DNA of 64,000 nucleotides from Bugula neritina (Eukaryota > Bryozoa > Gymnolaemata > Cheilostomatida > Bugulidae), in assembly GCA_964035545.1 (NCBI GenBank), contig OZ037765.1, forward strand, positions 21,088,495 through 21,152,494, read 5' to 3'. Below are positions 27,680-41,900 of the stretch, in pieces. A program made the translations under genes and the position numbers. Position 1 is the first letter of the stretch, and each line of letters begins with the position of its first letter. The notes below the pieces were generated by a model. The model did not search any database. It saw only the letters and a program-made list of their open reading frames with translations, and was not told the DNA's origin.

Positions 27680-28175
27680 GCTTGGGGAATATTTATTGAC
27701 TTCTCAACAGCATTTGATACCATAAATCATCAAATACCCTTGAAAAAGTATAAATCTCTCGGAGAATTTTAAAAATCCAATACAACATCTATCTGTCAAC
27801 ACACCACTGTCAATAGCTGTATTTCTAACCCTTTTGAGATAACATGAGATGCACCACGAGGGTTAATTCTTTCCCCTACTTTATTCTCCATTTATACAAA
27901 TAGATTTGATCAACCATACAAATGGTTTAATACCGTCTTGCTTGTTGATGACACTAACTTATTCTTCCCAAGTAAATACCTCAATAATGACATAAATCAA
28001 CTCATAATCAGGCTAGCAAAATTAAGTGACTGGTACAAGACAAATAAATTGACAATAAAACCAACTACATTATAAAAAGCTATGCATACAAACATCGACT
28101 ATTCATCCGTATCCTGTCAAGTGCAAACTGTCAATTTTTTAAGAACTCAACAATAGATGGTAAATTAAACAGGTA
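27680..28175 (+). pseudogene. Decayed LINE reverse-transcriptase fragment
   Basis: Three pieces in shifted frames match a non-LTR reverse transcriptase in order: FIDFSTAFDTINHQ (from about 27690), APRGLILSPTLFSIYTN (the GxPQGS..L block, about 27852-27905), and LVDDTNLFF (the catalytic YxDD block in altered form, about 27945) followed by LAKLSDWYKTNKLTIKP. The spelling recalls the CR1/Jockey/L2 groups. Frameshifts and stops show it is dead, and neither endonuclease nor 3' end is visible. It lies just upstream of the first recognised receptor A exon. Confidence 0.75.
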
Positions 28176-31100
28176 GCTTAGCTCAGAAAAAAATATTTTC
28201 CTGAACTGAAAACTACTAAATTATTTCAATTTGTTATTATTTATCAAGATTTCCTAAAAGCATTATTTAATTCTTTGACTATGATTCATTGTGTCAATCA
28301 ATGGTTATGATGCATTTAAAAATTATTCACAAAAATTAAAATAATTACCAGTGATTCAAATTGTCACTTGGATTAAATTTAATCTAGTAGCATATGCAAG
28401 CTTAAAACAAATATTTTCCTTAAATTATTCAATATAACACCATCAATATTTATTTATTGCTGGTTCTACATATTCTAATAGTTTATACTTCAAGTGAATT
28501 TTTAGTTCATTGGATTATCTTAGTTGGACATTTGCGTTTCAGAAACGGTTTAAATAGTTTACTATTTAATCAAACTTAGTTATTCTGCATACTCTCAGGC
28601 TACATTTTTATTTTAATTGATGATGGCAACACCATTTTTGCTCTCATAAAACTTATAAAAACTATACCAGTTTTGAACTATAGAAATGTGACTAAGATTT
28701 AAATTGCTGCCTATCTAGTAACTATTGGAATTGAAAAAAAATCGATGGTGGTTCTCCCTTCGCAGAATGAGTGTTGATTAACTGATTTGAATCTAATAAT
28801 TCATCTATAAGTAGAAGTATAAAAATTAAGATCAACAAAAACTTAATCACTAAGTATTAAGACTAAGTATTACATTTATTAATTATTATTAGTATAACTA
28901 TAACTATTAGCCTACCATTAGTATTAATATTATTATAAGTAGAACTTTTAGTTTATAGGTTCTTTCCAGAAAGTGAGAAACACATAATCATAATAATAAT
29001 CATAGTGAAATTCATATTGATAATATTAATAATTCAATAATAATCTATTATTTATTATTATTATTAATTATAATTATTAATAATAATTTATAACTTAATA
29101 ATAATCTTTTATTTATTAATAATAATAATAATGTTATTATTGTAAACACTTACTCTGTCTCTTACTCCTAGTACAAAATTAATCATATTAAATTTATTTC
29201 TAATATCATATCAATATCAATATGAAAATGGATATGCTTTGAAGTTTGAAGTGAATTTGAATTATCAGTATTACTATCACTATCACTATGTCTATTGAAC
29301 TTCAAGTTTTAAGTTTGATTTGAAGTTGAAATTAAACTTAAAGTAAAACTAAAAGTTAATATTATCAGTTAAGAGTTATCACTGACGCTATCACTAATTA
29401 ATAGTAGTATTAATAATAATAGTAATACTATGATTTACTTTTCGATTATCATTATCATTATGATAAAAGTGATCATGACCATCATTTACATTATGATTAT
29501 CATTAATCATTATGATTATCATTATGTCGAAATTCTAACACTGTAAGTGGAACAGTAACACTAACAGTAAGTCTAAGTGAAAGTGTAACAGTAACTCTAA
29601 GACTAAGAGTAAACGTAAGACTAAGAGTAACTGTAAGAGAGTAAGAGTAAGTCTATGACTATCACTATCAGTATCACTATCAGTGACCATGTCTATTGCC
29701 ATTGCCCATTGGCATTGCAGTTTCAGTTTGTACTCATGGTCTGAGTTGCTACAGTAGTAATTCATCAGCCAAATTTACATTTATATTGCTATTGGTATTC
29801 ATATTCACTGAAATGGAATACAATTATAATGTTGATTCAGTGTTCATATTGATATTCATTTATCGTTTACAACAGCAGACTGAGACTGAGTTATCGACAA
29901 TGTTTTTCGCAGGAAACCGCTTTGAAAGATCGACCTGAATAGTCCACTCAGTGACCGAAACCCCAATACGCAAGCATCTATTTAATTTCTTATAAATTGT
30001 TTTTTAAGCATTTATGAAATAAAAAATTGAATAAATTCAAAGCAGAAATTAATGGTAAATAATTTGAGCATTTTTTGTACTTTGACAAAAACGAATTCGG
30101 AATATGCCTAGCGATTAAAAAGTTGTCGTTTCAATAATAGTAAGACAACTCTAAATTCATCAATACCAATGGAGCCGTTTCTTCATGACGGTATTACTTT
30201 GTGTATCAACACATTATAATATTATTCTCTTTGATGCTTTACTATATGAAGTACAAACGAATATTCAGTACACATAATATTTCAACTTGGTATGAGGTAA
30301 CATTTCAAATTATTTTAAAGTTTATATACAAGCTATTTGTAGTTTTACAGCTAATTTAGTTAGTATATTGATTTTGCATAACAATGAATATAAGGAAGGC
30401 TCAAAATATTTTCTTATTTGTTACACCATTCTGAAAAATTAGTAGCAAAACAAAACTATGAAGAATGTGAAAAAATTCAGTATTCAATTTAGACTGACAG
30501 TCCAACTTGCTGTGTTAAGTTCACCTTAATCACAATTGAAAATGTGATATGACATTCTTGGTACCTAATAATTGAGCTTTTTAATGCCAAACATTGAAAA
30601 CAAAAAAATGGTAGTTATAGTAAAAAGAAGAGTGAAAGTGCAGTTTTATATAGAAAAGGAACAAATATAATTATATGATACATGTTTGTAAATGAAAGAT
30701 GGTATGAAAATTTTTTTATTATATGAAATATTTTGAGCTGGAAAAATAATATTCCCCATTTGTGATTTTGACAGTTAAACTTAATATGTGCACATGCAGT
30801 TTTTTGGTTTACACAAAACGATAAATACAAATAAATGACAAATTAATAATGTGCCTTTCAGCTATTAAATTTATATTTGATCCAGTGAGCTAATGAATCT
30901 AGGGTATAAATATAGTTTGATGTTATAGGTCTATGTGAGAGGTTATACTCATGCAATTGCAATTGCTTCAAAAAGTGATACTCCATCTCATAAATTATCT
31001 TGAGCAATATAATATTCTTGCATTTGTTGTGTAAAATAGTCGCAACAGGGCAAAGCTCTTCAAATTAATTTGTATCATGGCATATATGGTCGCGTGTATA

Positions 31101-32501
31101 CATTATATATATATATATATAAAATATATATATAAAATAATATATATATATATAAAGAAAGTATAACATCAAAGCCAGTTTTTATAAGGTACAGCTAAAA
31201 AGTTATGAGCTTTATGCACTTTATTATTATTATGTACATAACTATGCTGTAGTTTCTTCCCTTATAGAGGCAATTACTTTGTCTGACGTGACATTAAATC
31301 CAGTTGTCATGACTAAATTTTACAAAACTTTTCCTCTTTAACGATCTCACATAACTCTTTTGAAACTTTTTTTTTATTTTAAATGTATTAAAGTTTGTGA
31401 AGAGCTAACCTAAATGCACTATAATTAAATATTCTTGCAACACTACATTCGTACTTTAATACACTAAAAGTAATTTCTTTCAGTCAGAACAAGTTCATGC
31501 ATTTGCATATTATAATAATAATGATTTTAGGCTTAAACAATGTTTCTTATAATATATCCATTGGGCTTTTATGTTAAAACTTCAAGGTTTGACATAGAAT
31601 AATCAATAACTTCTGTATATTTCTGTAGTTGGTATGAGCGATGAGTTACAGCTGTGTGCATAGTATTGTGCATATATAATCACAAGCAAGTATGTGTTTC
31701 ACAGTAGCCTGCAACTGTAATGAACACTATTAGATAGTATTGATCTCCAATATTTCCAGTATATAGAAGGCAAACAATCATAATACTAGCTGATGTTGCT
31801 ACAGTCTAAGAGGTCTTACGGGTTAGTAATATTACAAAGAGGTTATTTCTGTGTAAGTCATTTTATAATTGTTATTTGTGTCTAATAATACTAAACTTTT
31901 TGCTCTATTTTAAGCTTTTTCTACAACAATTATAATGATGCTGTTATGCCAGTGCTACTTGCTGAACACCAGAAGAGCTAAATTCTACAATAATTACATG
32001 TTTATAAAATACTTATGTTAGAAGTTTACTAGTAAACCTTTAGATAAGCATTCACTGTAATTATTTTATTAAATTAATTAACATAAGTATAGTGACATTG
32101 CTGATTTCATGTATATATTAGTTTATATCATTGGATTATAATTACTGTTATCTCATATTAAGTTTATTAAACTCTTTTATGCCTTCCAACAGCATTTTTT
32201 TCTAAAACATTGCCAATTTACTTAAATAAACATGTGTTAAATAATATTTTATAGCAGATTAAAACCCTTTTTAGAGAATCCCAAGTTTCCAAGTTTTAAA
32301 AAGTAAACAAGCTTAAAGATGGATATGATAACAGGTAGTAAAGAGTGATTTATATTTATTTTGCTTTTTGCACATTATCTGTGTAATCTGCAAAAACAAT
32401 TAAACTTTTTTATATCAAATGAAATAGTTTTATGCATTAAAAATAAAACTTACAATGAAGCCTTCACATGATGTGTAGGTATTTTATACAATGATATTTA
32501 G
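28176..32501. repeat. Noncoding stretch rich in simple sequence, between receptor A and complexin
   Basis: From about 28840 to 29680 the DNA is cryptically simple: TAATAATAA runs, ATTATGATTATCATT repeats and AGTAACTCTAAG repeats merge into one another. At 31103-31156 there is a broken (TA)n microsatellite. The rest is AT-rich with no coding segment I can support. The promoter of receptor A and the 5' exon(s) of complexin may lie here, but I could not identify them. Confidence 0.6.
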
Positions 32502-34004
32502 GTGCATTTGGAGGTGAAGACGAAGAAGAAACTAACGAAGATGGAGAATTAGTTTCTGTGGTTGAGGCTAGAAAGGAAGCTGAAGAGAAGCGTCGTGAAA
32601 AGCATAGGCAGATGGAGGCAGAGCGAGAAGATATCAGGCAATCAGTTAGAGACAAGGTGTGAAAAATTTGTAGGCCTGCAATAATTCGTTTGTAGAAAAC
32701 AATAGAAAACATCAATCTAATAATCATTAAAGTTAAAATTAAGCAATGCAATATAGTGCTTTATTTATTACAATAGTTGATTATTTACATATTTTTAGTT
32801 AATAGGATTTTCTGTGATTGTTATTTGCATTAAAATAGTAGGAAGTGTGCATTTATAATTGCAATTTTGATGAATATTATAAACAATAACTTTCACTGCT
32901 TGCCTGTACCATCATTGATATTCTAAGTATATTAATTTAAACATAAAGTGTATCCTTATTAACTCTATGTCTATGTTATAAACAAACTCTCAATTAATTT
33001 GATGCATATAGATATAATTTAATTTTACTTTATGATGCACATAAGTTTTTTCATAGAAATGCTAATTTTTTAGGATTTTTGCGCTTTTATAAGTTATGCA
33101 TGTGACAAAAACATACATTCTTGTAATTTTATAATTATATTAAAAAACATATTTTCAATAAACATAGAAAATATATAGCCAACAATTTCACATGCACACA
33201 CTCACACAGCTACACACTCACACCTGCACAGGCATACGCATAAACATACACATATTTATAGTTAGATATAGTTGCTTATATAATTATATACCGCACAATG
33301 CATTAATTTTTATTTAGTACAAAATAAAAAAGAAAGAGCCAGACTTCATGATGGAAACTTCTGGTCAAATTGGCCGTAAGAAGAAAAGTCCAGAAGAATT
33401 AGCAGCGGAGGCCAAAGGTGAAGGAGGAGGAGATGGCGGATCAGGTTAGCCATTTTAAAAAATGCATATTCTACAATTGAACTGCCTGAGTTTTAATGCA
33501 TTCCTGAAGCTAGCTGTTTCATATGAAAAAACTTGCTACCTATCAAATGATGATTGTACAATTTTTATAAGTCTGTGCCATAAATGGATCAAATATTGAT
33601 GTTTCAATTAAAACACTATCACCATAGAAAAGAAAGTTTGATTGAGTTTAATACAATGATAACCATTATTGTTAGAGTTTTATAGCATTAGAAAATTGTA
33701 TTAAAACTGCTATATAATTAATTGAAGAGGCTACTATAAAATCAATAAAACTGCAGATTAATGTTTTAAGCTTTTCACAAACAAGATTCTCAATCATAAA
33801 GCATTTCTAATATTATATATTGCACACTTGATGACTCTTACAGCATCATGTTTTAGTTATATAACTATACTAACTTTACTTTCAAATAGCATGTATTTTC
33901 TATACGCAGCTTTACCAGCAGGACTCTCAGATGTTACTTCAAAGCTTGGAGAAGGGCCTTCAGCTATAGTATCTAGTGTTCAAGAAAAATGCTCTTTAAT
34001 GTGA
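32502..34004 (+). CDS. cpx: Complexin, last three coding exons (5' exon not found)
   Basis: Complexin binds the assembled SNARE bundle at the synapse, clamping spontaneous release and supporting calcium-triggered fusion. Exons: 32502-32656, 33318-33444, 33910-34004, all GT-AG and in frame, stop TGA at 34002. The first exon begins in phase 1 with GAFGGEDEEE, then the accessory helix (VVEARKEAEEKRREKHRQM) and central helix ending IRQSVRDK. The second starts YKIKKKEPDF and has RKKKSPEELAAEA, a block shared with insect complexin. The last exon is a weakly amphipathic tail ending CSLM, a CAAX box expected to be prenylated (terminal Met favours farnesyl), as in fly complexin and vertebrate complexin 3/4. 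The short N-terminal exon is missing; ATG GAT ATG ATA ACA G before a GTAGTA at 32319-32334 has the right phase but encodes only six residues. An AATAAA at 34514 could be its poly(A) signal. Confidence 0.88.
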
Positions 34005-34457
34005 TATTTATATATAAAAGAAATTAACAAATTAATAACAATAACAATACCAGTATGATATAGCATGTTGTACTTTGTTTTTACAACCTATTGCTTGGCA
34101 CATACATTGTTTTCTCAATAGTTTACATTATTTTTTATTGTTGTAAATATATAGCACAGTATTCTGAAGAAAAAGGTTTGTTCATTTAAACACAGAAATG
34201 GTCAAAAGGTACCCTAAAATATAAATGTGATGATTGAAACAAATTATGCTATTATTGAATAATTTCAAACAGAGACTTAAAATGCCTACAAAGTTGTCAT
34301 TCACTATGCTAAGCTAAAATATAATTTTTAATTTTGTTGCAACAAGAAAAAAAATTAAATAGTATAAATTTTAGTAAAAATTGTATCCTTTACATTATAA
34401 ATACAATCATTTGGCACCACAAAAATGAAATAACAAAATATACTACTAAACTGTGAA

Positions 34458-34463
34458 TTTATT
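34458..34463 (-). terminator. Poly(A) signal of FMO copy 1
   Basis: AATAAA on the - strand, about 80 bp downstream of the FMO copy 1 stop codon. The gene is convergent with complexin, whose stop is only 540 bp away, so the two 3' ends may overlap. Confidence 0.5.
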
Positions 34464-34543
34464 TTATCATAAAAATTGGCCTAACAAAAATAACAATTTT
34501 GATAAAACCTCGCAATAAAAAAAGATTAAATGCATGTGTGAAA

Positions 34544-37441
34544 CTATGCACAGATTTGACATTCTGGTGGTTCATAAATTATTATAAAGCCTTGTTGAGT
34601 ATCATCACTTAGTTTGTATCGTGACTGTTTAAACAGCAATGAACTAGCTTTTCTAACTTTGTGGATTTGATAGTACAGATTCTCTAAAGATTTAGAAGGT
34701 GGCGTTCTATTTAGCAAGCTGTACAACTCTGAAATATACACCCATTGATATTCTTTAAGATGATGATAATGTTTCTCTGACCCACCACTGTCAGTTACGA
34801 GCTTCTTGTACATTCCATTATACTCCCTCATCATTTCCTGAAAACATCAAATATTTCTAAACATAAAAGGCTGTTGATGATATTCAACAAACACTGCAGT
34901 CTTTATTAATAGAAATTTATAAAAGAAAGCTGAACTAAATTCATGAAATTGGGACAGAAACAAAAAAAATGTAACAAATTATGTAATTAAACTCAGTTTT
35001 TGAAAACAAAATTTTAATAACTGACCATAACCTGCCTTTATCCGAAACATGCGGCAGATAAAAGATGGCAGTTTTTGTTACTCTTAACAAGCATTTTATC
35101 ATGATTTGCTTTCCTAGAATTGACTAGATAATAACAATAACGTACGCTTCGATCTGGCAGCCTAAACTCTCCAGAAATGCAGGCTACAGCAAACTCAGTC
35201 TGAGCATGAAAGTGAGGAAAAGAGGCAATAGCCTGACTTAGACCAACATAGTAGAGAGAAGGGTGATTGATATCAACCATGTGTCTATATAAAGATCTGA
35301 CGTGCCCATTCTGAATAACTGGATGGGATGTCTTGGCCAAAAATGGGAATGAATATCTACAAGCATTACATGAAGTTGCACCAGGCCAAATATTTTGGTC
35401 AAACATGAAGCATTTCAATTTCCTCCATGGATTTACTATGCGGCTTTAAAAACATGTCATACATGCCTGCTACATATTTTTAACAAATATAATTTACTAA
35501 TAAAAGTAAATCTCAACAAATTTATGCTCTCTATACATTAAATGATGGTTAAGGAATAAAGAAATTATTTGACATCTAATTACAGCAATTTATCAGCCCA
35601 ACAAAAAGTAGTACAAATTAAAAATCCATTTGCAATAGCACACACACCTGTAGCCAGTGGCAAGCAGTATGACATCAGAACTAACCATTTTTCCATCACG
35701 AAGAATGATATCTTTACCATCAACTCTCTCAATTCCTGATACCATTTCTACTTTATTGGAAATAACAGGACTTGTTTTCTTGTTATGACTTAAAAATATC
35801 TGAAAAGAGAAAAGAATACAGTATTAAATTCATTACACAAAATAAATGTTATATGCTTCATCACATATACACAATAAACTACCACTGAAACATCTAGTTT
35901 ATCATACAAAATACACAATACAGAGATTTAGACTAAATATTTAAAACTAGTGTGGAAACAACTCCAAATTTATGCTAACCTTGGATGCATCATCTATAAG
36001 ATCGGCAGCGATATCCACACCAGAAGGTCCAGCTCCTAGTATGAGAACAATTTTATTTTTATATGCTGACGGTGACCTATAGTGATGACTGTGCAATACT
36101 TCTCCATCAAATGTATCCAAACCTTGGATACTAGGAAGATCAGGTTCTGTGAAGTGTCTACAATATACTCTCTGTTCTTAAACAAAGTAAAAGAAATCAA
36201 TAACAAAAATAAGCTGCATGTGAAAACACAAATAAGCATCTCACATTATAGCTTATCAAATAACTATTGCATCAGTTTCACTTGGAATATGAAGCACATG
36301 AAAACTTTTTTAAGCACAGAAGGTATGAAAAACAGACCAACAAATGCATGTAAGTAGTGACAGGCAGCATGGCAGTTCGGGTTCATGTCAAAACTACTTG
36401 TTGCAACAGTATTTAATTCGGTGCAAACGAAAACTAAGCTCCTGTTCCCTTTATGAATACATACTAGATAAAAACTACTGCAGCCATTAACATATCAAAA
36501 GGCTAATTTTGCTAATTGTATTGTGTTAAAGGTCTCTTTAATCTATGTGGGGTTTATAGCAACTTTTATCTAAAGTTAAAAAAATTGCAGCTTTACTGGC
36601 AGTTTATACCTATTTTTTTAAATACAATTCTTTGACTTACCCATTGCATATGAGAACATAGTCAAACTGGTGTGTGGTTACCAGACCACTTGTTTCATTT
36701 TTTACAGTGACATTCCACTGGTCATGTTCATTGGATGATTCAGGAGACAATATATCAACTTTAATTACTCTTTCTCTGAACTAAAAAAATCATTAGACAT
36801 GCAAAATGCAGATTATATGCTAGAAATATAAAGATTTGGTATAAAATTATGGCAAAAATACTCAAAATATTGCCAGCATTTATGACAGCTTCACTAAAAA
36901 TAATAACAATGTTGAAAAATTTCCCAGGAAAAATACTGCAGCAGGAAAACATAGTATCAAACCAATTTATATGTATACCCGAATATGTTGCAGCAGATTG
37001 TAATGTTCAGCGAATCTCTGTAAATACTTTAGCACTTCTTTATGGCCTACAAAGGATCTCTCATCATCTGTAGAAAATGGGAAACCTGGATATGCCATGA
37101 CATCAGTGGGTAAATTGGTTCTACAAATAATCTAAAAACCATTTAACTTTTCAACAGCTATAAGGGCAAAACAATAGCGGCAGTTTACCTGCTGAAATAT
37201 GAATGCTTTGTAAAAATAAACTACATGTGTAAGAATATGCAATATAACAGAGTTGCACTTACAATAAACGATCGTACATGCTTGTAGCTTTAAACGGGTC
37301 ATTATGAATCCATGTACCGCCCACACGGTCACTTGTTTCAAAAGCGACAAAATTTAGTAAACAGTTTGGACACTTTGCAAGAGATCTCAATGCTGAGAGA
37401 CCAGCAGCACCGGCTCCTATAACAGCCACTCGTTTTGTCAT
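34544..37441 (-). CDS. Flavin-containing monooxygenase, tandem copy 1 (7 exons, 431 aa)
   Basis: FAD- and NADPH-dependent monooxygenase, which oxygenates soft nucleophiles (N, S) of xenobiotics and metabolites; family members are usually tied to the ER. Exons, 5' to 3': 37441-37263, 37120-36979, 36780-36641, 36157-35980, 35799-35648, 35356-35146, 34837-34544; together 1,296 nt in frame. The FAD-binding GAGAAG is at residues 9-14, the FMO signature FxGxxxHxxxY (FDGEVLHSHHY) at 170-180, the NADPH-binding GAGPSG at 195-200, and LATGY at 259-263. At 431 aa it matches short invertebrate FMOs and lacks the C-terminal membrane anchor of vertebrate FMOs. The acceptor TTTCAG lies one base before the ATG, so there is an intron in the 5'UTR. 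An apparent acceptor upstream of 36157 opens a false frame; TTGTAG at 36158 gives the canonical GHFTEP. Exon lengths equal those of copy 2. Confidence 0.93.
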
Positions 37442-38920
37442 CCTGAAACTGAATGATGCCTAGTAATGATTAGCATATATTTTAGAGCAATAATTCTTTT
37501 TCTGTAGTCTTTTTACGGAACTCGGCAAATAGAAATACTACGGATAACTTGAAACTTACTTTGGTTGCATTGTGATTGTATGAAGTTATATCAATATGAA
37601 TATGTACTTCGAAATTGCGCTAGATTATTTAAAAGTTGAACCATCTTAAATTAAATTTGATTTGTCTATTCTTGAAGTATAAATAAACAAATTTATTTGA
37701 CGCTTTCATCTTCATTATACATTCACATTGTGATTCAGATTGTATTATTACAATTATCAATTATGTATTGTCCCTGAGTCAGAGGGCCTGAGAATGATGT
37801 TCGCTATCTACTAGTATTACTATTATGATTATTTTCAAAGATATTCAATTTTAAACTAAAAGTCAAAGGTATACCGTAAGGCGTAACACTGAAAGAAACA
37901 CGTCTACTGTTAATTACTATTACTAATACTAATAGTAATAGTATTAGCAGCGTGATATTATATAGTTATGTAAATACGCCTTTACTTTACCTTTAAAAGT
38001 CGTAGAATTTCCTGTTCATCCTTGACCTAATGCTATGGCTACATTTTAGTGATGGTGTAGGGGACATAATATTCTATCGCTGCAGAAGTTAGGTGGCCTC
38101 TAAGGCTTATTATAATTGTTTCGCAGTCACTGAAATGAAATGTTCCAGTTCATTGATTACAGAATTCATTTCTGATTCATCAATGAATATTTGGGTTTGT
38201 GCCACCTTGCATTTGAAAAATGTTATTAGAGGATAACTCTATAAAATAAAAAATTCCCTCATGAAAATTGTTTTACTATTATTACCCCTAACTATAGCCT
38301 AACTTTTAGATTGAGAACTATAACCTTTTAACATTTGTATCTAAATAATATTGACATGTTATACAGTGCTTTTTAGCATCCTGTTCGGCCTCTGTCACTT
38401 GGCCCAAAAACCAAGCATTACATTAACTGTCTATTTGCAACCGACTTAGTTTTGCTCTACCTGTACTTGTTTGTTAAACTTGATTTGTGTATTTTTAAAA
38501 GAAATAACTTCATCTTTATCATCCTAAATTAATTTTAGAAGAAATGTGAATATACAATATATAAAAAAAAAACAAAGTAGAACAGCTATTTTGATTTTTA
38601 AACATATTAATGATTGATTTATTACACTAGCATCACAACATAGCTATATGTATTTTTAGGAATTTTAAAAATTGAAGTAACATGAGTTAGCTAGTTATAG
38701 TGAATGATAAAATAAACTATGACTATAGCCTAATAAATACTGTCTAAAAGCATATTGTAACTTGTAAACTGCATATAAGTACTTTAAAAAAAATTAACAG
38801 CACCTAAATAACACATTGCAAAAATGCATATTAAAATAAACAATGTAGTTTTATAGCTTATTGGAATAAATTATAAACTTTTTGATGATCACAAAATTAA
38901 AAATTTTAAATAGTATTCAT
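37442..38920 (-). other. Intergenic region between the FMO copies
   Basis: Must contain the 5'UTR exon(s) and promoter of copy 1 and the 3'UTR of copy 2. I see a short simple-sequence patch near 37910-37955 (TACTAATACTAATAGTAATAG) and nothing coding. No transcription start is recognisable. Confidence 0.45.
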
Positions 38921-41900
38921 CTATGCAGGGCTCTGGCACTCTGATGGCTCGAAAACCACAACATAGCCTTCATGGCTTTCATCACAGAGTCTATAGCGAG
39001 ACTGTTTGTATAGCAAAGAGTTGGCATGTCTGACTGTATGAACATGATTGTACAGATTCTCTACGACATGGGTTGGCGGTGGTCTATTCAGCAGATGATT
39101 CAACTCGCGAATGTACGTCCATTGATACTCTCTAAGATTATGATAATGCTTCTCCACTTCATTTCTATCTGTTACTAACTTTTGGTACAAGTCATCACAT
39201 TGCTTCTCCATCTCCTATAAACAGATATAAGAGTTTTATATAGAGACTTGATGTTTTGGAGTTTTTTCTTATACTTTGTCATAGGCCTATGCCAGAAACT
39301 ATACTATTGGCAGTAACACACGGTTAGCTACGATTGTCAGCAAGAATGTGATTTATTTTTTCTAGTTGACAGATCAAAGTTTACTAGCAGAATGACCTTT
39401 GCATGTTTCAACAGAAATTCGGTTTCTTTTGATGATAACAGGTTGATATAAAATTTTAGGAGTTAGATAGAGAACATTTACCTTCCGATCCGGTAAACTA
39501 AACTCTCCAGAAATGCAGGCTACAGCAAACTCAGTCTGAGCATGGAAGTGAGGAAAAGGAGCAATAGTCTGATTTAGACCAACATAATAGAGAGAAGGGT
39601 GATTGATATCTACTAGAAGTCTATACAGAGACGCAACTCTGTTACTACGGATGATCGGATGACATCTCTTTGTCATAAATGGAAACGAAAATCTACAACA
39701 GATTACAATGATGAATTACAACAATGATAAGTAGATTTATTCTTTAAAATAACAAGGCTCATATTAGAAAACCAGCCACTCTTTAAATTTACCAGCTTTT
39801 CCTTTAAATTGTTATTAGTTACAGATATCTATGCATACTGTGTCTTACCACCACCACCACCTTCAGTTAAAGATGTGTCAAAGAGAGTGAGTTTTGAAGA
39901 GTTAGGCACCTTACTAACATGATATAACCACTAAAATCACAGGCAAATGAAAATCAATAAAATATATATGAAATAGAGCCTTCTTTCACTAAATTTTGAC
40001 AAACTAAAATACTTCTAGCTAAATTACATATTTAGAAAGTAACTAAATCAAGACAAGATCTAAAACTTTTATTTATTGTGTTTATATTAGATAGCCTCAA
40101 CTGTAATAAATAAATTTTTCAATAAAATACAATTTGTGGTAAATGATACACGTCATATCATTTTAATTCGAATTTCCTCATAAAAAACTGTTTAGTCTGT
40201 TCCATGGCAAAAGAATTTTTGAAATGGCGAAGCAGAAAGCTAATTGACTACCAACAGCACTCAACTCGCAACACACCTGTAGCCAGTGGCAAGCAGTATG
40301 GCATCAGAATTAACTATTTTTCCATCACGGAGAATGATATCTTTACCATCAACTCTCTCAATTCCCGATACCATTTCTACTTTATTGGAAATAACAGGAC
40401 TTGCTTTCTTGTTATGACTTAAATATATCTGAAAAGAGAAAAGAATGCAAATGACAATATTAAACATAAAATAAATGTTATATGCTTCATCACATATACA
40501 ATAAACAACCACTGAAACATCTAGTTTATCACACAAAATACACAATAAAGAGAATTAAACCAAATATTTACAACTGATGTGGAAACAACTCCAAATTTAT
40601 GCTAACCTTGGATGCATCATCTATAAGATCGGCAGCGATATCCACACCGGAAGGTCCAGCTCCTAGTATAAGAACAATCTTATTTTTATATGCTGACGGT
40701 GACCTATAGTAATGACTGTGCAATACTTCTCCATCAAATGTATCCAAACCTTGGATATTAGGAAGATTGGGCTCTGTGTAATGTCTACAATATACTCCCT
40801 GTTGTTGAAATATAATACAAAATACGAAATATTTATACAATTCATTAAAATTAAAATTAGCTAAAATCAGCAAATCTCAAGCTTCTAAAATGGTGTACAA
40901 AACTAAAACTCGAGATTTGGTAGTTATCTAAAAATTGTTTTCCTAAATATTGAACTCAGGGCTTCCAAATTGCATCAACATGGTATTAAAACTTGTATAA
41001 ATATTATTTTGGCTACAAAATAAACTCAATTTACCTGGTCTAATTTATTCTGGAATATACTTTGTGCACATATACTTCAATCAATTTACAACTTTAGACC
41101 ATCTGCTGGTGACATTCTTCAGAAAACAACATTACACAAGTACTACCAAATATTGCTATACTCTTGTTACATTTTAACAGACTTATTTAAAAGTTAAAAA
41201 CACAAAGTTATAGCTAGCTAACTTGTTGTCAACCAATTCTCTTCTCTACTAGACAGACACCATTAGGTTACTCAAGCTGATGAATTACTGGAAGGCAGAA
41301 TACAATTATATAATTATATGTGTTTGTGTAAATTTTGATATTACATAAAAATGTGATTGGGCAGTCCAGTGTAGAAAACTTCAAAGTGGGATAACAATAA
41401 TATCTAGGTGAAGAAAGAAAGAAAGAAATGCCTTCTCACTTTAAGGGGGAACCTACTGCAGGCTTACTATATAATAATAATTTCAGCTTAAATAAAAACA
41501 AATATAAAAACATCATGATAACAATAATTGTACCCATTGCATATGAGAACATAGTCAAACTGGTGTGTGGTTACCAGACCACTTGTTTCATTTCTTACAG
41601 TGACATTCCACTGGTCATGTTCATTAGATGATTCAGGAGACAATATATCAACTTCAATTACTCTTTCTCTGAACTAAAAAAACAATAGACATACAAAATG
41701 CAGATTATATAATGATTATACGCTGGAAATATAAAGATTTGGTATAAAATGATGGCAAAAATACTCAAAATATTGCAACTTGTATTTATGACAGCTTCAC
41801 AAAAATAATGATAAGGTCAAATTTCTCAGAGAAAATACTGCCACTGCAAAATGACGTATTAAACCAATTTATATGCATACCCGGATATGTTGCAGCAGAT

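Noticed and set aside
28700-29960. Possible TIR element around the simple-sequence island
   Set aside because: I compared the flanks for an inverted match (AAATCGATGGTGG against AAAGCGGTTTCC) and found only weak similarity, not enough to call ends.
40663-40845. Frame of about 60 codons antisense to the + strand and overlapping FMO copy 2 exon 4, beginning upstream of the exon
   Set aside because: It arises from reading exon 4 in the wrong phase past an earlier apparent acceptor. Using TTGTAG at 40785 restores GHYTEP and the FMO signature, so this frame is a shadow. The same holds for 36036-36239 in copy 1.
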